A stretch of DNA of 64,000 nt. Source: Actinomycetes bacterium. GTDB taxonomy: Bacteria > Actinomycetota > Acidimicrobiia > Acidimicrobiales > Palsa-688. Location of the stretch: the NCBI GenBank assembly GCA_021838445.1, contig JAKCDU010000009.1, positions 42,418-106,417 of the forward strand. The letters are read 5' to 3'. Under the pieces are notes generated by a model. It ran no database searches. It was given only the letters and a program-made list of their open reading frames with translations, and was not told the DNA's origin. A program made the translations under genes and the position numbers. Within the stretch, counting starts at the first letter, position 1, and every line of letters starts with the position of its first letter. Shown in pieces: positions 41,362-51,493 of the stretch.

Positions 41362-42050
41362 CGGCGGGCCAGGTCCGGTCGAAGGGGTTGCTCCTCGGAG
41401 AGATAGAACAGTGCCGGGGCGCCCGGAGCCGGGAGATCACTGAACGGCCGATCGCTCCAGTCGGCGGCGGCGCGGGCCAGGCGGGTCACCTCGGGGGCCA
41501 GGTCGATTCCGAGCTCGCTGATCGCGCTGCCGGCCAGACCGAGCAGGCTGCCGGCCGCGAACGCCGGACCGGTGATCGACTCGTAGGCGGCCGCCTCGGC
41601 GGCGTCGTAGGGCACGCATCCCGCCAGCGCCGCGATCACTCCGATGACCACGGGGTAGTGGGGCCTCCCGGAGTGGCCCGCGCTGGCGCGGGCCAGGGTG
41701 GTCAGGTGCGGGTGCCGGGAACAGCTCGCGGCCAGGCCCAGAACGTGTCCGCCTCGGTCGCGCGACTCGCGCCGGACGGCCGGCGCGGCGAGCCGGGCGT
41801 CGAGCTCGGCTTCCACGGTCCGGAACAGGGCGGCCGGCGAAGCAGTCTCGCCGGCGCGGGCGCACACCGCCGCGGCCCCGGCTGCGGAGACGGCCCCCAA
41901 GGTCCAAAGGCGGCCGTGCAGGAAGGACCTCAGGCTGGCGAGGTCGCTCACCGACCCGACTGCGCAGGCCGCCGACACGACCCTCGAGCGGTCGGGGTTC
42001 CCGGACGGATAGCGGGCCTCGGCCATCAGCATCCTCAGGGGGTCCGACAC
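41358..42050 (-). CDS. ureF: Urease accessory protein UreF
   Basis: 230 residues, helical, of the UreF family, which acts on the GTPase UreG in urease maturation. EARYPSGNPDRSRVVSAAC corresponds to the opening D-S-x-x-P-x-G-x-x-x-H-S region, with Asn-Pro-Asp in place of the usual Tyr-x-x-S pattern. LHGRLWTLGAVSAAGAAAV and YPVVIGVIAALAGC are also typical. The start is GTG 42050; ATG 42026 is possible. It is the first gene of the ureF-ureD pair. Confidence 0.78.
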   Translation of the reverse strand: MSDPLRMLMAEARYPSGNPDRSRVVSAACAVGSVSDLASLRSFLHGRLWTLGAVSAAGAAAVCARAGETASPAALFRTVEAELDARLAAPAVRRESRDRGGHVLGLAASCSRHPHLTTLARASAGHSGRPHYPVVIGVIAALAGCVPYDAAEAAAYESITGPAFAAGSLLGLAGSAISELGIDLAPEVTRLARAAADWSDRPFSDLPAPGAPALFYLSEEQPLRPDLARR

Positions 42051-42186
42051 CCTGATGACGTCGGCCCCCTGCCCGGGTCAATGGAGCGGCCGGTCACCTC
42101 CACCGGCTCGAGCCGCCCAATTCGGAAAAGCGAGAAGGGAGAGCGAGGAGGGAGAGCGACCGGTCCGGGTGGGTAGCTGGATCCCC

Positions 42187-42474
42187 GTGACCGATTCCGT
42201 GGTGGAGGTGCTCGAGCAGCAGCACCAGCGGGTAGCCGAGTTGTTCGAGAGGGTCAGCGCGCTCGGCGAGGACCGACCCGTAGCCCTCGAACGCCTGTCG
42301 AAGGAGCTCGCCGCCCACGTGGCCGCCGAGAGGGCCACCGTCGTCCCCCTCATCGCCGATGTCGGCCTCGGCACCTACCTGGAGCGCCGGATCGGACAGG
42401 ACCATCAGACGGTGAACCTGCGCCATCCCGACGACCCCCAAGACGCGATGGGCGACGTCCCCGATCAGCGGTAG
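42187..42474 (+). CDS. Short hemerythrin-like (HHE) protein, possibly truncated
   Basis: About 95 residues from GTG 42187. VVEVLEQQHQRVAELFERV and LSKELAAHVAAERATVVPLI resemble the first two helices of hemerythrin HHE domains, and GQDHQTV resembles the third, but the fourth helix and its His are missing and the end is a short Pro/Asp tail. A diiron site would be incomplete, so it may be a remnant or a helical protein of another kind. The start is uncertain (GTG 42169 possible). It ends 66 bp before the first rpoB promoter. Confidence 0.5.
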   Translation: MTDSVVEVLEQQHQRVAELFERVSALGEDRPVALERLSKELAAHVAAERATVVPLIADVGLGTYLERRIGQDHQTVNLRHPDDPQDAMGDVPDQR

Positions 42475-42540
42475 GGGACCCCGACCGGGTCCGAGCGGCC
42501 GGCCGCCGGCCGTCGCGGCGCGTTTCTCAGCCGGAAGTTC

Positions 42541-42569
42541 TTGACCAACTCGGTCCCGTCCCGTACCCT
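42541..42569 (+). promoter_or_regulatory. rpoBC promoter 1
   Basis: TTGACC (42541-42546), 17-bp spacer, TACCCT (42564-42569). This is the best sigma-70-type promoter of the window. The start would be near 42576, giving a leader of about 170 nt. Confidence 0.75.
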
Positions 42570-42615
42570 AACTCGCAAAACCACGTGTGCCTCTGGACGA
42601 GGGCTCGGCTATTTC

Positions 42616-42645
42616 TTGCGTTAGCCCTCCCGGCAGTCCTAGACT
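42616..42645 (+). promoter_or_regulatory. rpoBC promoter 2
   Basis: TTGCGT (42616-42621), 18-bp spacer, TAGACT (42640-42645), 75 bp downstream of promoter 1. Tandem promoters before rpoB are common in actinobacteria. Confidence 0.55.
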
Positions 42646-42747
42646 GGCGTCGCCGTGGTCCCCCGCTCTGCGTCTTCAGCTTCTTCGACGCGGGTTAGGC
42701 GCGACTTCGCGGCAATCATCCATACCGCACTGCCCCAGGAGTAGGTC

Positions 42748-45700
42748 TTGCCGACTCGTTCCACGTCCCGGGAGCGTTTTTCCTTCGCCAACCTCGATGA
42801 GGTCCTGCCTTTGCCGGATCTCATCTCCATCCAACGCGACTCGTTCCGGTGGTTCCTCGAGGAGGGACTCGCCGACACGTTCCGCGATATTTCTCCTATC
42901 GAGGATTTCTCGGGATCGCTGAAGCTGATTCTCGAATTCGATCCGACCGATCAGGATTTGCGCCCACCTCCGAAGTTCACCGTGGAGGAGTGCAAAGAGA
43001 AGGACATGACCTACGCCGCCCCCATCTTCGTGCGGGCCCAGTTCCAGAACGCCAACACCGGCGAGATCAAGGAACAGACCGTGTTCATGGGGGACTTCCC
43101 GATGATGACGGACAAGGGGACCTTCATCATCAACGGCACCGAGCGGGTCGTGGTCTCGCAGCTGGTCCGCAGCCCAGGGGTGATCTTCCAGCCCGGCCGG
43201 GATCTCAAGACCGTCGTCACCGGGACCATTCACCCCTACCGCGGTGAGTGGATCGAGTTCGACGTGGAGGCCAAGCCCGGCAAGGAGATCACCGCCGGAT
43301 CGCGTGTGGCCCGCAAGCGCCGCCTCAGTCTCTTCGTGCTCCTGCGCGCTCTCGGCTACACCAACGATGACGGGTTCATCGACCGTTTCGTCCGCCACTT
43401 CGACTTCCTCGAGGCTCAGTGGGAGAAGGAGCGGGAGCTGGCGGCCACCCAGGAGGAGGCGCTGCTCGAGATCTACAAGCGGGCCCGCCCCGGCGAGCCT
43501 CCGAGCGCCGAGTCCGCCCGCGTCTACTTCGAGAACGCCTTCTTCAACCCGAAGCGCTATGACCTGACCCGGGTCGGCCGCTACAAGCTCGACCGCAAGC
43601 TGGGCCCCGAGATCGACCGGCTCGAGGAGCTGTTCGGCGTTCAGCTGGATCGACCCGTGGACGGCCAGGGTGTGCTCTCGCGGGCCGAGATTCTCGCTGC
43701 CTGCAGCTACCTGCTGCACCTGGCCAAGGGCGAGTCGGGCTACCGCCTGGACGACCAGGACCACTTCGCCAACCGGCGCATCCGCTCGGTCGGCGAGCTC
43801 ATCCAGAACCAGGTCCGGGTGGGTCTGTCACGCATGGAGAGGGTGGTGCGCGAGCGTATGACCACCCAGGACGTCGAGGCCATCACCCCTCAGACCCTGA
43901 TCAACATCCGCCCGGTCGTGGCCGCCATCAAGGAGTTCTTCGGGACCTCACAGCTGTCGCAGTTCATGGACCAGACCAATCCCTTGTCGGGTCTGACCCA
44001 CAAGCGGCGGTTGTCGGCCATGGGCCCGGGCGGTCTGTCGAGAGAGCGCGCCGGGTTCGAGGTGCGGGACGTCCACACCTCCCACTACGGCCGCATGTGC
44101 CCCATCGAGACCCCCGAGGGACCGAATATCGGCCTCATCGGGCACCTCGCCTCGTACGGCCGTATCAACAGCTACGGCTTCATCGAGACCCCCTACCGGA
44201 GGGTGACCGACGGTCGGGTGACCGACGAGATCGTCTACCTGGCCGCCGACGAGGAGGAGGAGTACGTCATCGCCCAGGCCAACGCCAAGTTGGCTGATGA
44301 CGGCACCCTCACCGAGGACCGGGTCCTCGTCCGCCGGGCCCCGGTCGGTCCGGGAGTGCGGGTCGGAGCGACGGGTACGAGTTACGGCACCACCTCGGAG
44401 GTGGACTTCGTTCCGCCCGCCGAAGTGGATCTGATGGACGTCTCACCCAAGCAGATCGTGTCCATCTCCACGGCCTTGATCCCTTTCGTGGAGCACGACG
44501 ACGCCAACCGGGCGCTGATGGGCGCCAACATGCAGAAGCAGGCCGTGCCGCTGGTCAAGCCCGAGGCTCCCTTCGTGGGTACCGGCGTGGAGGCCCGCGC
44601 CGCCCGCGACGCCGGCGACGTGCTCGTCGCCGAGGGTGACGGGATGGTGACCGAGTCGGCCGGCGAGCTGGTCACGGTGGAGTACGAGCCGGGGCAGACC
44701 GACTGGGCGGGCACCCCGCTCGGCCGGAAGGTCTACCGGCTGGCCAAGTTCCGCCGGTCCAACCAGAACACCTGCCTCAACCAGCGCATCGTGATCGAGG
44801 AAGGCGCCAGGGTACGCAAGGGCGAAGTCCTGGCCGACGGTCCCTCCACCCAGGAAGGCGAGCTCGGGCTCGGCAAGAACCTGCTGGTGGCCTTCATGCC
44901 ATGGGAGGGCTACAACTACGAGGACGCCATCATCCTCTCCGAGCGCCTGGTGCGCGACGACGTGCTCACCAGCATCCACATCGAGGAGCACGAGGTCGAC
45001 GCCCGCGACACCAAGCTTGGTGCCGAGGAGATCACCCGGGACATCCCCAACCTCTCCGAAGAGATCCTGAAGGACCTCGACGAGCGGGGCATCATCCGCA
45101 TCGGCGCCGAGGTGGGCGCGGGCGATGTCCTGGTGGGGAAGGTCACCCCCAAGGGCGAGACTGAGCTCACCCCCGAGGAGCGCCTACTGCGGGCCATCTT
45201 CGGTGAGAAGGCCCGCGAGGTGCGAGATACCAGCCTCAAGGTGCCCCACGGCGAGTCGGGCAAGGTCATCGACGTCAGGGTGTTCTCGAGGGAAGACGCC
45301 CACGAACTACCCCCCGGCGTCAACCAGCTGGTGCGGGTCTACGTGGCCCAGCGACGCAAGATCTCCGAGGGGGACAAGCTCGCCGGCCGTCACGGCAACA
45401 AGGGCGTCATCTCCAAGATCCTGCCCGTCGAGGACATGCCGTTCCTGGCCGACGGCACCCCGGTGGACATCATCTTGAACCCGCTCGGCGTACCCAGCCG
45501 TATGAACGTGGGGCAGGTGCTGGAAAGCCACCTGGGCTGGGCCGCCCGCTGGGGTTGGGAGGGCAACGAGCTAGCCGCGCCTCCCCTTACCGGTGCCGAG
45601 CGCAAGACCCGCCCGGTGACCACGCCCAGCGTGCGTATCGCCACGCCGGTCTTCGACGGCGCCCACTGGGACGAGGAGGAGGAGGCCGGGCGCCACCCGA

Positions 45701-46341
45701 CCATCCAGCGGATCTTCGAGACCATCAACCCGGACGTCACCGACGACGACGGGACGCCCATCCCCCACGGGACCACCGGACGACTCATCGGTCGGGACGG
45801 CAAGGCGACCCTGTTCAACGGTCGGACCGGTGAGCCCTACGACAATTCCATCAGTGTCGGCTACGTCTACATCCTGAAGCTGGCCCACCTCGTCGACGAC
45901 AAGATCCACGCCCGTTCCACCGGCCCGTACTCCATGATCACCCAGCAGCCCCTCGGCGGCAAAGCCCAGTTCGGCGGCCAGCGGTTCGGGGAGATGGAGG
46001 TGTGGGCTCTCGAGGCCTACGGCGCGGCGTTCGCCCTCCAGGAGCTGCTCACCATCAAGTCCGACGACGTCCTCGGCCGGGTCAAGGTCTACGAGGCCAT
46101 CGTCAAGGGTGAGAACATCCCCGAGCCGGGCATCCCCGAGAGCTTCAAGGTGCTCATCAAGGAGATGCAGAGCCTCTGTCTCAATGTCGAGGTTCTGTCC
46201 TACACCGGCGAGGAGATCGAGATGCGTGAGCTCGACGAGGACGTGTTCCGCACGGCCGAGGAGCTTGGCATCGACATCAGCCGGCCGGAGCGGGGATCCG
46301 ACGAGGAGGATGCCCGCCGGGCCAACGAGAGGGGTTTTTGA
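42748..46341 (+). CDS. rpoB: RNA polymerase beta subunit
   Basis: 1197 residues with TTG start and [29 protein letters not shown] opens the protein. The rifampicin pocket [20 protein letters not shown] is at 397-416 and [19 protein letters not shown] follows. Against E. coli numbering, N518 is Thr410 and L533 is Met425, while Ser531 (S423), His526 (H418) and Asp516 (D408) are conserved. [14 protein letters not shown] and the C-terminal [20 protein letters not shown] are invariant regions. Its stop overlaps the ATG of a 24-codon frame leading into rpoC. Confidence 0.99.
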   Translation: MPTRSTSRERFSFANLDEVLPLPDLISIQRDSFRWFLEEGLADTFRDISPIEDFSGSLKLILEFDPTDQDLRPPPKFTVEECKEKDMTYAAPIFVRAQFQNANTGEIKEQTVFMGDFPMMTDKGTFIINGTERVVVSQLVRSPGVIFQPGRDLKTVVTGTIHPYRGEWIEFDVEAKPGKEITAGSRVARKRRLSLFVLLRALGYTNDDGFIDRFVRHFDFLEAQWEKERELAATQEEALLEIYKRARPGEPPSAESARVYFENAFFNPKRYDLTRVGRYKLDRKLGPEIDRLEELFGVQLDRPVDGQGVLSRAEILAACSYLLHLAKGESGYRLDDQDHFANRRIRSVGELIQNQVRVGLSRMERVVRERMTTQDVEAITPQTLINIRPVVAAIKEFFGTSQLSQFMDQTNPLSGLTHKRRLSAMGPGGLSRERAGFEVRDVHTSHYGRMCPIETPEGPNIGLIGHLASYGRINSYGFIETPYRRVTDGRVTDEIVYLAADEEEEYVIAQANAKLADDGTLTEDRVLVRRAPVGPGVRVGATGTSYGTTSEVDFVPPAEVDLMDVSPKQIVSISTALIPFVEHDDANRALMGANMQKQAVPLVKPEAPFVGTGVEARAARDAGDVLVAEGDGMVTESAGELVTVEYEPGQTDWAGTPLGRKVYRLAKFRRSNQNTCLNQRIVIEEGARVRKGEVLADGPSTQEGELGLGKNLLVAFMPWEGYNYEDAIILSERLVRDDVLTSIHIEEHEVDARDTKLGAEEITRDIPNLSEEILKDLDERGIIRIGAEVGAGDVLVGKVTPKGETELTPEERLLRAIFGEKAREVRDTSLKVPHGESGKVIDVRVFSREDAHELPPGVNQLVRVYVAQRRKISEGDKLAGRHGNKGVISKILPVEDMPFLADGTPVDIILNPLGVPSRMNVGQVLESHLGWAARWGWEGNELAAPPLTGAERKTRPVTTPSVRIATPVFDGAHWDEEEEAGRHPTIQRIFETINPDVTDDDGTPIPHGTTGRLIGRDGKATLFNGRTGEPYDNSISVGYVYILKLAHLVDDKIHARSTGPYSMITQQPLGGKAQFGGQRFGEMEVWALEAYGAAFALQELLTIKSDDVLGRVKVYEAIVKGENIPEPGIPESFKVLIKEMQSLCLNVEVLSYTGEEIEMRELDEDVFRTAEELGIDISRPERGSDEEDARRANERGF

Positions 46342-46415
46342 TGTCGGCCCGCAAGCAGAGCTTGCCGCCCGAATTCGATCGTGCCGGCGGGGCCGGCGCT
46401 GGAGGTGTCTTTTAA
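46341..46415 (+). CDS. 24-residue micro-ORF bridging rpoB and rpoC
   Basis: The ATG at 46341 overlaps the rpoB stop (TGATG) and the frame ends with TAA at 46413-46415, the base before the rpoC GTG. It therefore fills the whole gap. The peptide starts [17 protein letters not shown] and is basic then Gly/Ala-rich. GGAGG within its end is the rpoC ribosome binding site. It may serve only to carry ribosomes from rpoB to rpoC; a functional peptide is possible but unsupported. Confidence 0.4.
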   Translation: MSARKQSLPPEFDRAGGAGAGGVF

Positions 46416-49400
46416 GTGCTGGATGTCAACAACTTCGAGCAGCTTCGCATCGGTCTGGCCACTGCCGACTCGATCCGCACGTGGTCCAACGGCGAGGTCA
46501 AGAAGCCCGAGACCATCAACTACCGCACCCTGCGTCCTGAGAAGGACGGCTTGTTCTGCGAGAAGATTTTCGGTCCCACCAAGGACTGGGAGTGCTACTG
46601 CGGCAAGTACAAGCGGGTCCGGTTCCGGGGCATCGTCTGTGAGCGCTGCGGCGTGGAGGTCACCCGCTCCAAGGTGCGGCGGGAGCGGATGGGCCACATC
46701 GAGCTGGCCGCCCCGGTCGTGCACATCTGGTACCTGCGCGGCACCCGCAGCTGGCTGGCCTACCTGCTCATGGGCACCGAGGCCCGGGAGGAGCTGAAGG
46801 CCAAGCAGCTGGAGAAGGTCATCTACTTCGCCGCCAACCTGGTCACCTGGGTCGACGAGGAGAAGCGTCACACCGACCTGGCCAGCCTCGAGGCCGAGCT
46901 CCAGGAGGAGCTGGGCGAGATCGAGCGGGCCCGGGATCTGGACCTGGACCGACGTTTCAAGGCCCTCGAAGAAGAGTTGGCCAAGATGGAGGCCGATGGC
47001 GCCAAGGACTCGGAGCTGAAGGCCCGTCAGCGTCAGGTTGACAAGGAGCTCGCGTCGATACGGGAGCGGGCCGAGGCCGAGCTGGACCTGACCAAGCGCA
47101 CCTTCGACGAGTTCCGGAACCTGCACGCCCGCAAGATCCTCGAGGACGAGACCCTCTGGCGGGAGATGAAGGACCGTTACTCGGACTACTTCCGGGGTGG
47201 CATGGGGGCCGAGGCCATTGCCTCGCTCATCAACGAGATCGACTTCGACGAGGAGGAGGTCAAGCTCCGCGAGGCCATCGACCCGAGCGACGGTCGCCGG
47301 CCCTTGTCGGTGCAGCGCCGCCAGAAGGCCATCAAGAGACTGAAGATCGTCTCGGCGTTCAACCGCCGCGACGAGAACGGCCGGCGGGCCAACGACCCGA
47401 GGGCCATGATCCTCGACGCCGTACCGGTGATCCCGCCCGAACTGCGCCCCATGGTGCAGCTCGACGGCGGTCGTTTCGCCACGTCCGATCTCAACGACCT
47501 CTACCGCCGGGTGATCAACCGCAACAACCGGCTGAAGAGGCTGCTCGATCTGGGCGCCCCCGAGATCATCGTCAACAACGAGAAGCGGATGCTCCAGGAG
47601 GCCGTCGACGCCCTGTTCGACAACGGTCGCCGGGGCCGGCCGGTTACCGGGCCCGGTAACCGGCCGCTCAAGTCGCTCTCGGACATGCTGAAGGGCAAGC
47701 AGGGCCGGTTCCGCCAGAACCTGCTGGGCAAGCGCGTCGACTACTCGGGCCGTTCGGTCATCGTGGTGGGCCCCACCTTGAAGTTGCACCAGTGCGGTCT
47801 GCCCAAGCAGATGGCCCTGGAGCTGTTCAAGCCTTTCGTGATGAAGCGGCTCGTCGACTTGGAGCTGGCCCAGAACATCAAGTCGGCCAAGCGCATGGTC
47901 GAGCGTCGCCGCTCCCAGGTGTGGGATGTGCTCGAGGAAGTGATCAAGGAGCACCCGGTGTTCCTCAACCGTGCCCCCACCCTGCACCGGCTGGGCATCC
48001 AGGCCTTCGAGCCGGTGCTGGTCGAGGGCAAGGCCATCCAGATCCACCCTCTCGTCTGCACGGCGTTCAACGCCGACTTCGACGGGGACCAGATGGCCGT
48101 GCACCTGCCGCTGTCGGCTGAGGCCCAGGCCGAGGCCCGCATCTTGATGCTGTCGGCCAACAACATCCTCTCACCGGCCACCGGCCGGCCCATAACCGTG
48201 CCCACCCAGGACATGGTCTTCGGTGCCTACTACCTGACCCTGGTCAAGGAGGGGGCCGTGGGGGAGGGGCGGGTCTTCCGCCATCTCTACGAGGTCGAGC
48301 GGGCCTACGACGCCGGCGAGGTGGATCTGCACGCCAAGATCACCTACCGCCGACCGCTCCCCGATGTCGATCCGCAGAGCGACGAGCCGGCCTACGACGA
48401 GATCGAGACCACCCCCGGTCGGATCATCTTCAACACCGCCCTGCCCGACGATTTCCAGTTCGTCAACGACATCGTCGGCAAGCGCAACCGTTCCATCGGC
48501 TCCATCGTCGAGGTTCTGGCCGAGCGTTACCCCCGGGTCACGGTCGCCACCAGCTTGGACGCCATCAAGGATCTGTGCTTCCGCTACGCCGCCCGCTCCG
48601 GTCTCACCATCTCCATCGACGACGTCAAGACACCGCCGTCGAAGGGCGAGATCATCGCTCGCTACGAGACCGAGGCCCAAAAGGCCGAGAGTCAATTCAA
48701 GCGGGGCATCATCACCGACGACGAGCGGCGCCAGAAGGAGATCGAGATCTGGACGGCGGCCAACTCGGAGATCGGGCGAGCCATGGAGCAGACCTTGGCC
48801 GAGACCAAGTTCAATCCGCTCGACATGATGGTCGACTCGGGCGCCCGCGGTAACCCGCAGCAGGTGCGCCAGATCGCCGGCATGAAGGGCCTGGTGTCCA
48901 ACCCGCGGGGCGAGATGATCCCACGCCCCATCCGGTCCTCGTTCCGTGAAGGTCTGTCGGTGCTCGAGTACTTCATCTCGACCCACGGCGCCCGCAAGGG
49001 CCTGGCCGACACGGCGCTGCGGACCGCCGACTCCGGGTACCTGACCCGCCGTCTCGTCGACGTGGCCCAGGAGCTGATCGTCCGTCAGGAGGACTGCGGC
49101 ACGACGCGTGGCATCTGGATCGATGCCATCCAGCGTGACGACGAACGGGTCCGCTCGTATCTCGAGACCCGCATCGACGGACGGGTGCTGGCCCGGGACG
49201 TCACCCTCTCCGACGGATCGGTGATCGAAGCCGGCACCATGATCTCCCCGCAGGTCATGGAGACCCTCCGTGACGACCCCGCCGTGGACCGCATCAACTG
49301 CCGTTCGGTCCTCACCTGCGAGGCCGAGCACGGGGTCTGCGGGTTCTGCTACGGACGGTCGCTGGCCACCAACCGACCCATCGAGCTCGGCGAAGCGGTC

Positions 49401-50423
49401 GGTGTCATCGCCGCCCAGTCGATCGGTGAGCCGGGCACCCAGCTGACCATGCGGACCTTCCACCAGGGTGGTATCGCGGGTGAGGACATCACCCACGGTC
49501 TGCCCCGCGTGGTGGAGCTGTTCGAGGCCCGAACCCCGAAGGGGGCGGCGATCCTGGCTCGCATCTCGGGGGTGATCCGTATAGAGGAAGAGGACACCGG
49601 CCATCGCATCGTGATCGTCGCCGACGACGGGACCGAGGACGTCTACAACGTCAGCGTCCGGGCCAAGCTGGCCGACGGCATCGTCGACGGAGCCGAGGTG
49701 ACCGCCGGCGATCCCATCGTGGACGGTCCGAAGGACCCCAAGCAGCTACTCGAGATCAAGGGCATCCGCGAGACGCAGCAGTACCTGGTCAACGAGGTGC
49801 AGCAGGTGTACCGCGACCAGGGCGTGTCGATCCACGACAAGCACATCGAGCTGATCGTCCGTCAGATGCTGCGGCGGGTGCTGGTCGCCGACCAGGGCGA
49901 GAGCCCGTTCCTGCCCGGTGAGCGCGTCGACTCGCGTACCTACGCCGAGGTCAACCGCCTCCTCGTCACCGAGGGTAAGCGGCCCGCCGAAGGGCGCCCC
50001 GAGCTGATGGGCATCACCAAGGCGTCGCTGGCCACCGACAGCTGGCTGTCGGCCGCCTCCTTCCAGGAGACCACCCGGGTCCTCACCGAGGCCGCCATCG
50101 AGGGCAAGTCGGATCATCTGTTCGGCTTGAAGGAGAACATCATCATCGGCAAGCTCATCCCGGCCGGTACCGGTATGAGCCGCTACCGGGACATCACCCT
50201 CGACGCCCCCGAGGCCGAGAGGATGACCTTCTGGAGCTCCGGGGATGACGAGGCCGGCACCGAGGACCTGGCCGCCTGGCTGGCCTCCATCGGCTCGACC
50301 GACGGGGAGGAGGCCGTCGACGGAGTGGCGCTCGGCGGCTTCGACACCAGCAGCGGGCTCAACTTCGACGACGCGTCTTTCGAGTCGTCGTTCGGCGAGA
50401 GCGGGGACGCCTCGGCTTCTTAG
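46416..50423 (+). CDS. rpoC: RNA polymerase beta' subunit
   Basis: 1335 residues with GTG start. The N-terminal zinc site is [20 protein letters not shown], the catalytic magnesium loop is [12 protein letters not shown] (Asp 554, 556, 558), and the second zinc site has C-x-x-C spacing in [17 protein letters not shown]. The bridge-helix and trigger-loop regions ([41 protein letters not shown]) are intact. An actinobacterial coiled-coil insertion is visible near residues 145-235. It ends in an acidic Ser/Gly/Asp-rich tail and is followed by a GC hairpin. Confidence 0.99.
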   Translation: MLDVNNFEQLRIGLATADSIRTWSNGEVKKPETINYRTLRPEKDGLFCEKIFGPTKDWECYCGKYKRVRFRGIVCERCGVEVTRSKVRRERMGHIELAAPVVHIWYLRGTRSWLAYLLMGTEAREELKAKQLEKVIYFAANLVTWVDEEKRHTDLASLEAELQEELGEIERARDLDLDRRFKALEEELAKMEADGAKDSELKARQRQVDKELASIRERAEAELDLTKRTFDEFRNLHARKILEDETLWREMKDRYSDYFRGGMGAEAIASLINEIDFDEEEVKLREAIDPSDGRRPLSVQRRQKAIKRLKIVSAFNRRDENGRRANDPRAMILDAVPVIPPELRPMVQLDGGRFATSDLNDLYRRVINRNNRLKRLLDLGAPEIIVNNEKRMLQEAVDALFDNGRRGRPVTGPGNRPLKSLSDMLKGKQGRFRQNLLGKRVDYSGRSVIVVGPTLKLHQCGLPKQMALELFKPFVMKRLVDLELAQNIKSAKRMVERRRSQVWDVLEEVIKEHPVFLNRAPTLHRLGIQAFEPVLVEGKAIQIHPLVCTAFNADFDGDQMAVHLPLSAEAQAEARILMLSANNILSPATGRPITVPTQDMVFGAYYLTLVKEGAVGEGRVFRHLYEVERAYDAGEVDLHAKITYRRPLPDVDPQSDEPAYDEIETTPGRIIFNTALPDDFQFVNDIVGKRNRSIGSIVEVLAERYPRVTVATSLDAIKDLCFRYAARSGLTISIDDVKTPPSKGEIIARYETEAQKAESQFKRGIITDDERRQKEIEIWTAANSEIGRAMEQTLAETKFNPLDMMVDSGARGNPQQVRQIAGMKGLVSNPRGEMIPRPIRSSFREGLSVLEYFISTHGARKGLADTALRTADSGYLTRRLVDVAQELIVRQEDCGTTRGIWIDAIQRDDERVRSYLETRIDGRVLARDVTLSDGSVIEAGTMISPQVMETLRDDPAVDRINCRSVLTCEAEHGVCGFCYGRSLATNRPIELGEAVGVIAAQSIGEPGTQLTMRTFHQGGIAGEDITHGLPRVVELFEARTPKGAAILARISGVIRIEEEDTGHRIVIVADDGTEDVYNVSVRAKLADGIVDGAEVTAGDPIVDGPKDPKQLLEIKGIRETQQYLVNEVQQVYRDQGVSIHDKHIELIVRQMLRRVLVADQGESPFLPGERVDSRTYAEVNRLLVTEGKRPAEGRPELMGITKASLATDSWLSAASFQETTRVLTEAAIEGKSDHLFGLKENIIIGKLIPAGTGMSRYRDITLDAPEAERMTFWSSGDDEAGTEDLAAWLASIGSTDGEEAVDGVALGGFDTSSGLNFDDASFESSFGESGDASAS

Positions 50424-50449
50424 CCGAAGTCACGAACAGGTGGAAGACC

Positions 50450-50486
50450 GGGCCCGGCCGTCAGCGTCAAGCAGGCGGCCGGGCCC
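50450..50486. terminator. GC-rich hairpin after rpoC
   Basis: GGGCCCGGCCG (50450-50460) pairs perfectly with CGGCCGGGCCC (50476-50486), loop of 15. No T-run follows. It lies 27 bp after the rpoC stop and ahead of the convergent DMT gene. Confidence 0.6.
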
Positions 50487-50517
50487 AGTTCGCGGGGAGG
50501 CCCAGTTCGCGGGGAGG
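50484..50517. repeat. Tandem duplication of a 17-bp unit after rpoC
   Basis: CCCAGTTCGCGGGGAGG occurs twice in exact tandem (50484-50500 and 50501-50517), starting within the right arm of the hairpin. Probably a recent slippage event in non-coding DNA. Confidence 0.8.
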
Positions 50518-50542
50518 CCCGATCGGGCAGACCGGGGAGGTC

Positions 50543-51445
50543 CTAGGGCAGCATCGGGGTCGGTGAGGGGTTGCGCCGGTCACGATCCTCGTAGATGCTG
50601 AGGACCGTCTGGGAGGTGGTCAGCAGCAGGATTCCCAGGCAGGCGACCGCAGCGGCGGCGATCTCGAGAGCGAACTGCGTTTCGTTGAGCCGGACCGCTT
50701 CGCCGAGCACGACATCGCCGATGACCACCGCGACCAGCGGTTCGAGGACTCCCACGAAGGGCATCGAGTAGGCCAGTGGACCGGCCTGGTAGGCGCTCTG
50801 AGACACGGTCAGGGCGACGATGCCCACCCCCACGGCCACGTACACCTGCCAGGTGTAGAAGGCCCTCAGCACGTCGGTGCTGAGCAGGTGGGTGACGGCC
50901 TTGGTGAGCACCGAGAGCACCCCGAAGGCCAGCCCCGCGGCCGAACCGAGGAACATGGCCCGGGTCGGACCGTGGCGGGTCGAGCCGATGGCCACGCAGG
51001 CGGTGGCGACGATTCCGACGGGCACCAGGCTCTCGATCCACTGGACGGTGGGCGGGTTCTGGACGCCTTTGGCCGGGTCGGCCGAGAGGAGGAAGATGGC
51101 GACCCCCGACATGACCGCCAGGATCCCGGCCCATTCGCGCAGTCCGGCCCGGCGGTGCCGGCGGAGAATCCCGAACGGGATGGCGAAGGCCAGCTCGAGG
51201 ACCACGATGGGTTGAACGAGGGCCACCGGGCCGAAAGCGAGCCCCGCCGCCTGGAGCCCGAAACCGGCCAGCATGGACAGGCCGCCCAGCACCCACTGCG
51301 GCCGTTTCAGCAGGTCCAGCAGCAGGCCGGGGCTGAGCGAACGGTCGGCCGACACCGTCTGAGTCGACTCCTGCTGCATCACTGCCGCGAAGGCGAACAT
51401 CACGGCCGCCAGCAGGGCGCAGACCACCGAGGTACCGAATCGCAT
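50543..51445 (-). CDS. DMT-superfamily (EamA-like) transporter
   Basis: 300-residue membrane protein with ten hydrophobic segments in two related halves, the drug/metabolite transporter form. VCALLAAVMFAFAAVMQQES opens TM1, ALVQPIVVLELAFAIPFGIL and PLAYSMPFVGVLEPLVAVVIGDVVLGE are the conserved helices of each half. ATG 51445 is chosen; the frame runs further upstream but overlaps the divergent SDR. It is related to the DMT gene at 58164 (shared AGPLA-S-MP and VxQP-L motifs). Substrate unknown. Confidence 0.85.
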   Translation of the reverse strand: MRFGTSVVCALLAAVMFAFAAVMQQESTQTVSADRSLSPGLLLDLLKRPQWVLGGLSMLAGFGLQAAGLAFGPVALVQPIVVLELAFAIPFGILRRHRRAGLREWAGILAVMSGVAIFLLSADPAKGVQNPPTVQWIESLVPVGIVATACVAIGSTRHGPTRAMFLGSAAGLAFGVLSVLTKAVTHLLSTDVLRAFYTWQVYVAVGVGIVALTVSQSAYQAGPLAYSMPFVGVLEPLVAVVIGDVVLGEAVRLNETQFALEIAAAAVACLGILLLTTSQTVLSIYEDRDRRNPSPTPMLP

Positions 51446-51493
51446 ACCACCGAACAGGGTACCGGCGATGCCTGCCGGCGGTACCTTGGCCTG

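Noticed and set aside
46200..48104. 634-codon frame antisense to rpoB-rpoC
   Set aside because: Antisense shadow of highly conserved rpoC codons; composition is Leu/Val/Gly/His-rich in a third-position pattern and no motif is seen.
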